From positions 1 to 22,357 of the forward strand of contig CAZQLD010000015.1 of assembly GCA_964594115.1 (NCBI GenBank): a DNA stretch of 22,357 nucleotides. Reading direction: 5' to 3'. Each line of letters begins with the position of its first letter. Positions within the stretch are counted from its first letter, which is position 1. This document shows positions 19,905 through 22,357 of this stretch, piece after piece. The position numbers and the translations under genes were made by a program. This DNA comes from MFWN01 sp964594115. GTDB taxonomy: Archaea; Nanobdellota; Nanobdellia; Pacearchaeales; GW2011-AR1. The notes under the pieces are model-generated. The model was given only the letters and a program-made list of their open reading frames with translations, did no database searches and was not told the DNA's origin.

Positions 19905-22357
19905 ATGGCAAAAGAGGAAAGTAAGGAAAAAGAGGAGGAAATTGATTATGTCAGATGGCTTTTTGAACTTTCCAATAATGATGTTGCTGTTGCTGGAGGC
20001 AAAGGAGCAAGCCTTGCAGAAATGTTTAATGCAAAAATGCCTGTGCCTCCTGCTTTTATTATAACTGCTCAGACTTTTGAAAAATTTATTTCTTCTATTA
20101 AAGAAGAAATACAGGATATTGTTCATAAAACTGATGTTGATGATACTAAACAACTAAATGATAGTTCTAAAAAAGTCAGAGAGCTAATTGAAAAACAATC
20201 TTTTCCTAAAGATATGGAAAAGGAAATTCTTGAAGCATATGACATTCTGGGAACAGAAAAAAGAGATTCCAAAATTGGAGGGGATGCCCTTAATATTTTA
20301 AATATTGCTAAAGAGCCTGTTTTTGTCGCGGTCAGGTCCTCTGCTACTACAGAAGATTTGGCTGAAGCAAGTTTTGCAGGGCAGCAAGAAACTTTCTTAA
20401 ATATAAAAGGAAACACTAAACTGCTAAATGCTATAAGAAAATGTTTTTCTTCACTCTATACTCCCAGGGCAATATACTATAGGGAAAAAAGAGGTTTTGG
20501 CAGTGTAAAAGCTTTAGTAGCTGTAGTTGTGCAAAAAATGATTAATTCAGAGAAATCAGGGGTTATGTTTACAAAAAATCCTATACAGGACAATGATAAT
20601 GTAGTGATAGAAGCTGTCTTTGGTTTAGGTGAAGGGATTGTTTCTGGAAGAATTAACCCTGATAATTATAAAGTTAATAGGAATATAGAAATTTTAGAAA
20701 CGAGGATTGCAGATAAGAAAAAAGCTTTGGTAAGAAATAGCTCAGGCAATACAGAAGAGGTTAGATTAACAGAAAACAAAAGTCAGAGCCCGGTTTTAAC
20801 AGAAAGTGAAATACAAAGACTTGCAGATTTGGGGCTGAGTATAGAAAAACACTACAAAAAACCCCAAGATATAGAATTTGCAATAGCAGGAGGAGAAATA
20901 TACATAGTCCAGTCAAGGCCAATAACAACTACTGCAAAAAAGGAGACAGGAAAGAATGTGGAAGGAAAGGTTTTATTGCAAGGACAGGCTGCAAGTCCTG
21001 GAATTGCTTCAGGAAAAGTAAAAATAGTCAGGCAGATGAAAGACCTGGAAAAAATAGAGAAAGGAGATATCCTTGTTACAGAAATGACCAATCCTGATAT
21101 GGTGGTTTCAATGCAGAAATCAGATGCTATAGTAACAAATGAAGGAGGGATGACAAGCCATGCAGCTATAGTCAGCAGAGAGATGGGTATTGCTTGTATT
21201 GTTGGGACAAAAGAAGCTACTGAAATTTTAAAAGATGGGCAGATTGTTACAGTAGATGGGAATAATGGAAAAGTCTATGAAGGAGAGGTAGGAAAGGAAA
21301 AAAAGAAAGAAATCCTTCCTGTAGTTGAGACAAAAACAAAAATTAAGGTTATGGTAGACCTCCCGGACTATGCAGAAAGAGCTGCAAAGACAAACTGTAA
21401 AGATGTGGGTCTTTTGCGTCTTGAGGGAATTATAGCAGGGTCAGGAAAGCATCCTTTGCTCTTTTTAGCTGAAAACAGAATAGAAGCGTACTCAAAACTT
21501 CTTGAAAAAGGCATAGAACAAATAGCCAAGCATTTTGAAAGTGTGTGGGTAAGATCTTCTGATATAAGGTCAGACGAATTTAGGAACTTACAAGGAAGTC
21601 CTAAAGAAATAGAAACTAATCCAATGTTAGGATTCCATGGAATCCGATTTAGTTTAAAAAACAAAGCAATTTTAGAGGCAGAATTACTGGCAATTAAAAA
21701 AGTTGCTGAAAAATTTCCAGAGAAAAAACTAGGAATCATGTTCCCACAAATTATCTCTGTTGAGGAAACAAGAGAGACAAGAAAAATATTTGAGAAATTT
21801 AAAAAGAAGAATATGCAATTTGGGATTATGGTAGAAACACCTGCTGCATGCCAGCTTATTGAAGAGCTGTGTGATGAAGATATTGATTTTATAAGTTTTG
21901 GAACAAATGATTTAACACAATTTACACTTGCTGTGGACAGGGGGAATGAGAATGTTCAGCATATTTACAATGAAATGCATCCGGCTGTTCTAAAAGAGCT
22001 GGTAAGGGTTATTGAAGTTTGCAAAGCAAAAGATGTAGAAACAAGTATATGTGGTCAGGCAGGAAGCAAGCCTGAAATGGCTAAGTTCTTAGTTAAACAA
22101 GGTATTGATAGCATATCTGTTAATGCTGATGCTGCTCAGGAAATTTCTAAAATTGTTCAGCAAATTGAACAAGAGCAACCAGAAGAGAAAGAAGAGGAAA
22201 GAGAAGAACCTAAAGAAGAGGAGAAAGAAGAAGTAGAAAAGGAGCCAACAGAAGAAGAACAATTAAGAGAAGCAGAATCAAAAGTAAAAGAAGAACTTGA
22301 AGAAACAATGGAAGAAATAGATAATTTAAAAAGTGTTGAAGAGAAAGCTGAAGATAT
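19905..22357 (+). CDS. ppsA: Phosphoenolpyruvate synthase with acidic C-terminal extension (3' partial)
   Basis: The frame is open from ATG 19905 to the window end (at least 817 aa). Domains in order: ATP-grasp nucleotide domain (AGGKGASLAEM 30-40, VAVRSSATTEDL 141-152), phosphohistidine domain (TNEGGMTSHAAI, H419), and PEP/pyruvate TIM barrel (VGLLRLE with R505, GTNDLTQFTLAVDRGN at 666-681, ICGQAGS with C716). The enzyme makes PEP, AMP and phosphate from pyruvate, ATP and water, for gluconeogenesis; some archaea run it in reverse. H578 replaces the Arg of the usual LGxRGxR motif. After about residue 750 comes a Glu/Lys-rich, probably coiled or disordered tail not found in standard enzymes. 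ATTTAAATAA at 19875-19884 gives a leaderless start. Confidence 0.93.
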   Translation, partial: MAKEESKEKEEEIDYVRWLFELSNNDVAVAGGKGASLAEMFNAKMPVPPAFIITAQTFEKFISSIKEEIQDIVHKTDVDDTKQLNDSSKKVRELIEKQSFPKDMEKEILEAYDILGTEKRDSKIGGDALNILNIAKEPVFVAVRSSATTEDLAEASFAGQQETFLNIKGNTKLLNAIRKCFSSLYTPRAIYYREKRGFGSVKALVAVVVQKMINSEKSGVMFTKNPIQDNDNVVIEAVFGLGEGIVSGRINPDNYKVNRNIEILETRIADKKKALVRNSSGNTEEVRLTENKSQSPVLTESEIQRLADLGLSIEKHYKKPQDIEFAIAGGEIYIVQSRPITTTAKKETGKNVEGKVLLQGQAASPGIASGKVKIVRQMKDLEKIEKGDILVTEMTNPDMVVSMQKSDAIVTNEGGMTSHAAIVSREMGIACIVGTKEATEILKDGQIVTVDGNNGKVYEGEVGKEKKKEILPVVETKTKIKVMVDLPDYAERAAKTNCKDVGLLRLEGIIAGSGKHPLLFLAENRIEAYSKLLEKGIEQIAKHFESVWVRSSDIRSDEFRNLQGSPKEIETNPMLGFHGIRFSLKNKAILEAELLAIKKVAEKFPEKKLGIMFPQIISVEETRETRKIFEKFKKKNMQFGIMVETPAACQLIEELCDEDIDFISFGTNDLTQFTLAVDRGNENVQHIYNEMHPAVLKELVRVIEVCKAKDVETSICGQAGSKPEMAKFLVKQGIDSISVNADAAQEISKIVQQIEQEQPEEKEEEREEPKEEEKEEVEKEPTEEEQLREAESKVKEELEETMEEIDNLKSVEEKAED

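Noticed and set aside
20123..20416. Minus-strand open frames inside the PEP synthase region
   Set aside because: They overlap a continuous plus-strand frame with complete PEP synthase motifs and have Ser/Phe/Ile-rich shadow composition.

Overview
The window is low-GC archaeal DNA, most likely from a small-genome DPANN-type archaeon (Woesearchaeota/Pacearchaeota-like). The evidence for archaea is strong: a group II chaperonin (thermosome), ribosomal proteins eL33 and archaeal-type uL16, an AbrB-PhoU protein, two tRNA genes with bulge-helix-bulge introns, no encoded CCA on any tRNA, and TATA-like boxes about 22-29 nt before most start codons with no Shine-Dalgarno sequence (leaderless transcription). 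The lineage call is inference from gene style: many short orphan genes and single-gene transcription units.

Left part (1-4600): intron-containing tRNA-Asp and tRNA-Tyr, a membrane-anchored matrixin-like metalloprotease with a CARDB-like C-terminus, and small unknown genes. One of these is a 47-residue, extremely acidic protein that is easily missed because a lysine-rich shadow frame covers it. Middle-left (4590-7700): minus-strand genes for a secreted/membrane beta-rich protein, a conserved unknown protein and two CBS-pair proteins, one with a zinc-knuckle tail. At 7700-8072 lies a 378-nt intergenic region with a GC-rich, strongly folded candidate RNA and three palindromes. Next come an AbrB-PhoU gene overlapping a phosphotransferase-fold kinase gene, then the thermosome.

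Middle-right (12000-15300) looks accessory: a 387-residue protein whose D-x-E / SGxxxH / D / RL motifs match archaeo-eukaryotic primases, an orphan neighbour, a 3' half of a tRNA-Gly gene with no 5' half, an EEP-family nuclease/phosphatase gene broken at a run of eight G, and an intact tRNA-Gly in the same orientation. This could be the remnant of an integrated element; no integrase is visible.

Right part (15370-22357): two unknown genes, tRNA-Val, a nucleotidyltransferase-fold protein with a long helical tail, eL33, a 100-N assembly gap, uL16, an orphan gene, and a phosphoenolpyruvate synthase with a long acidic C-terminal extension that runs off the window. Functions here are mainly housekeeping (translation, folding, central carbon metabolism) interleaved with lineage-specific genes.
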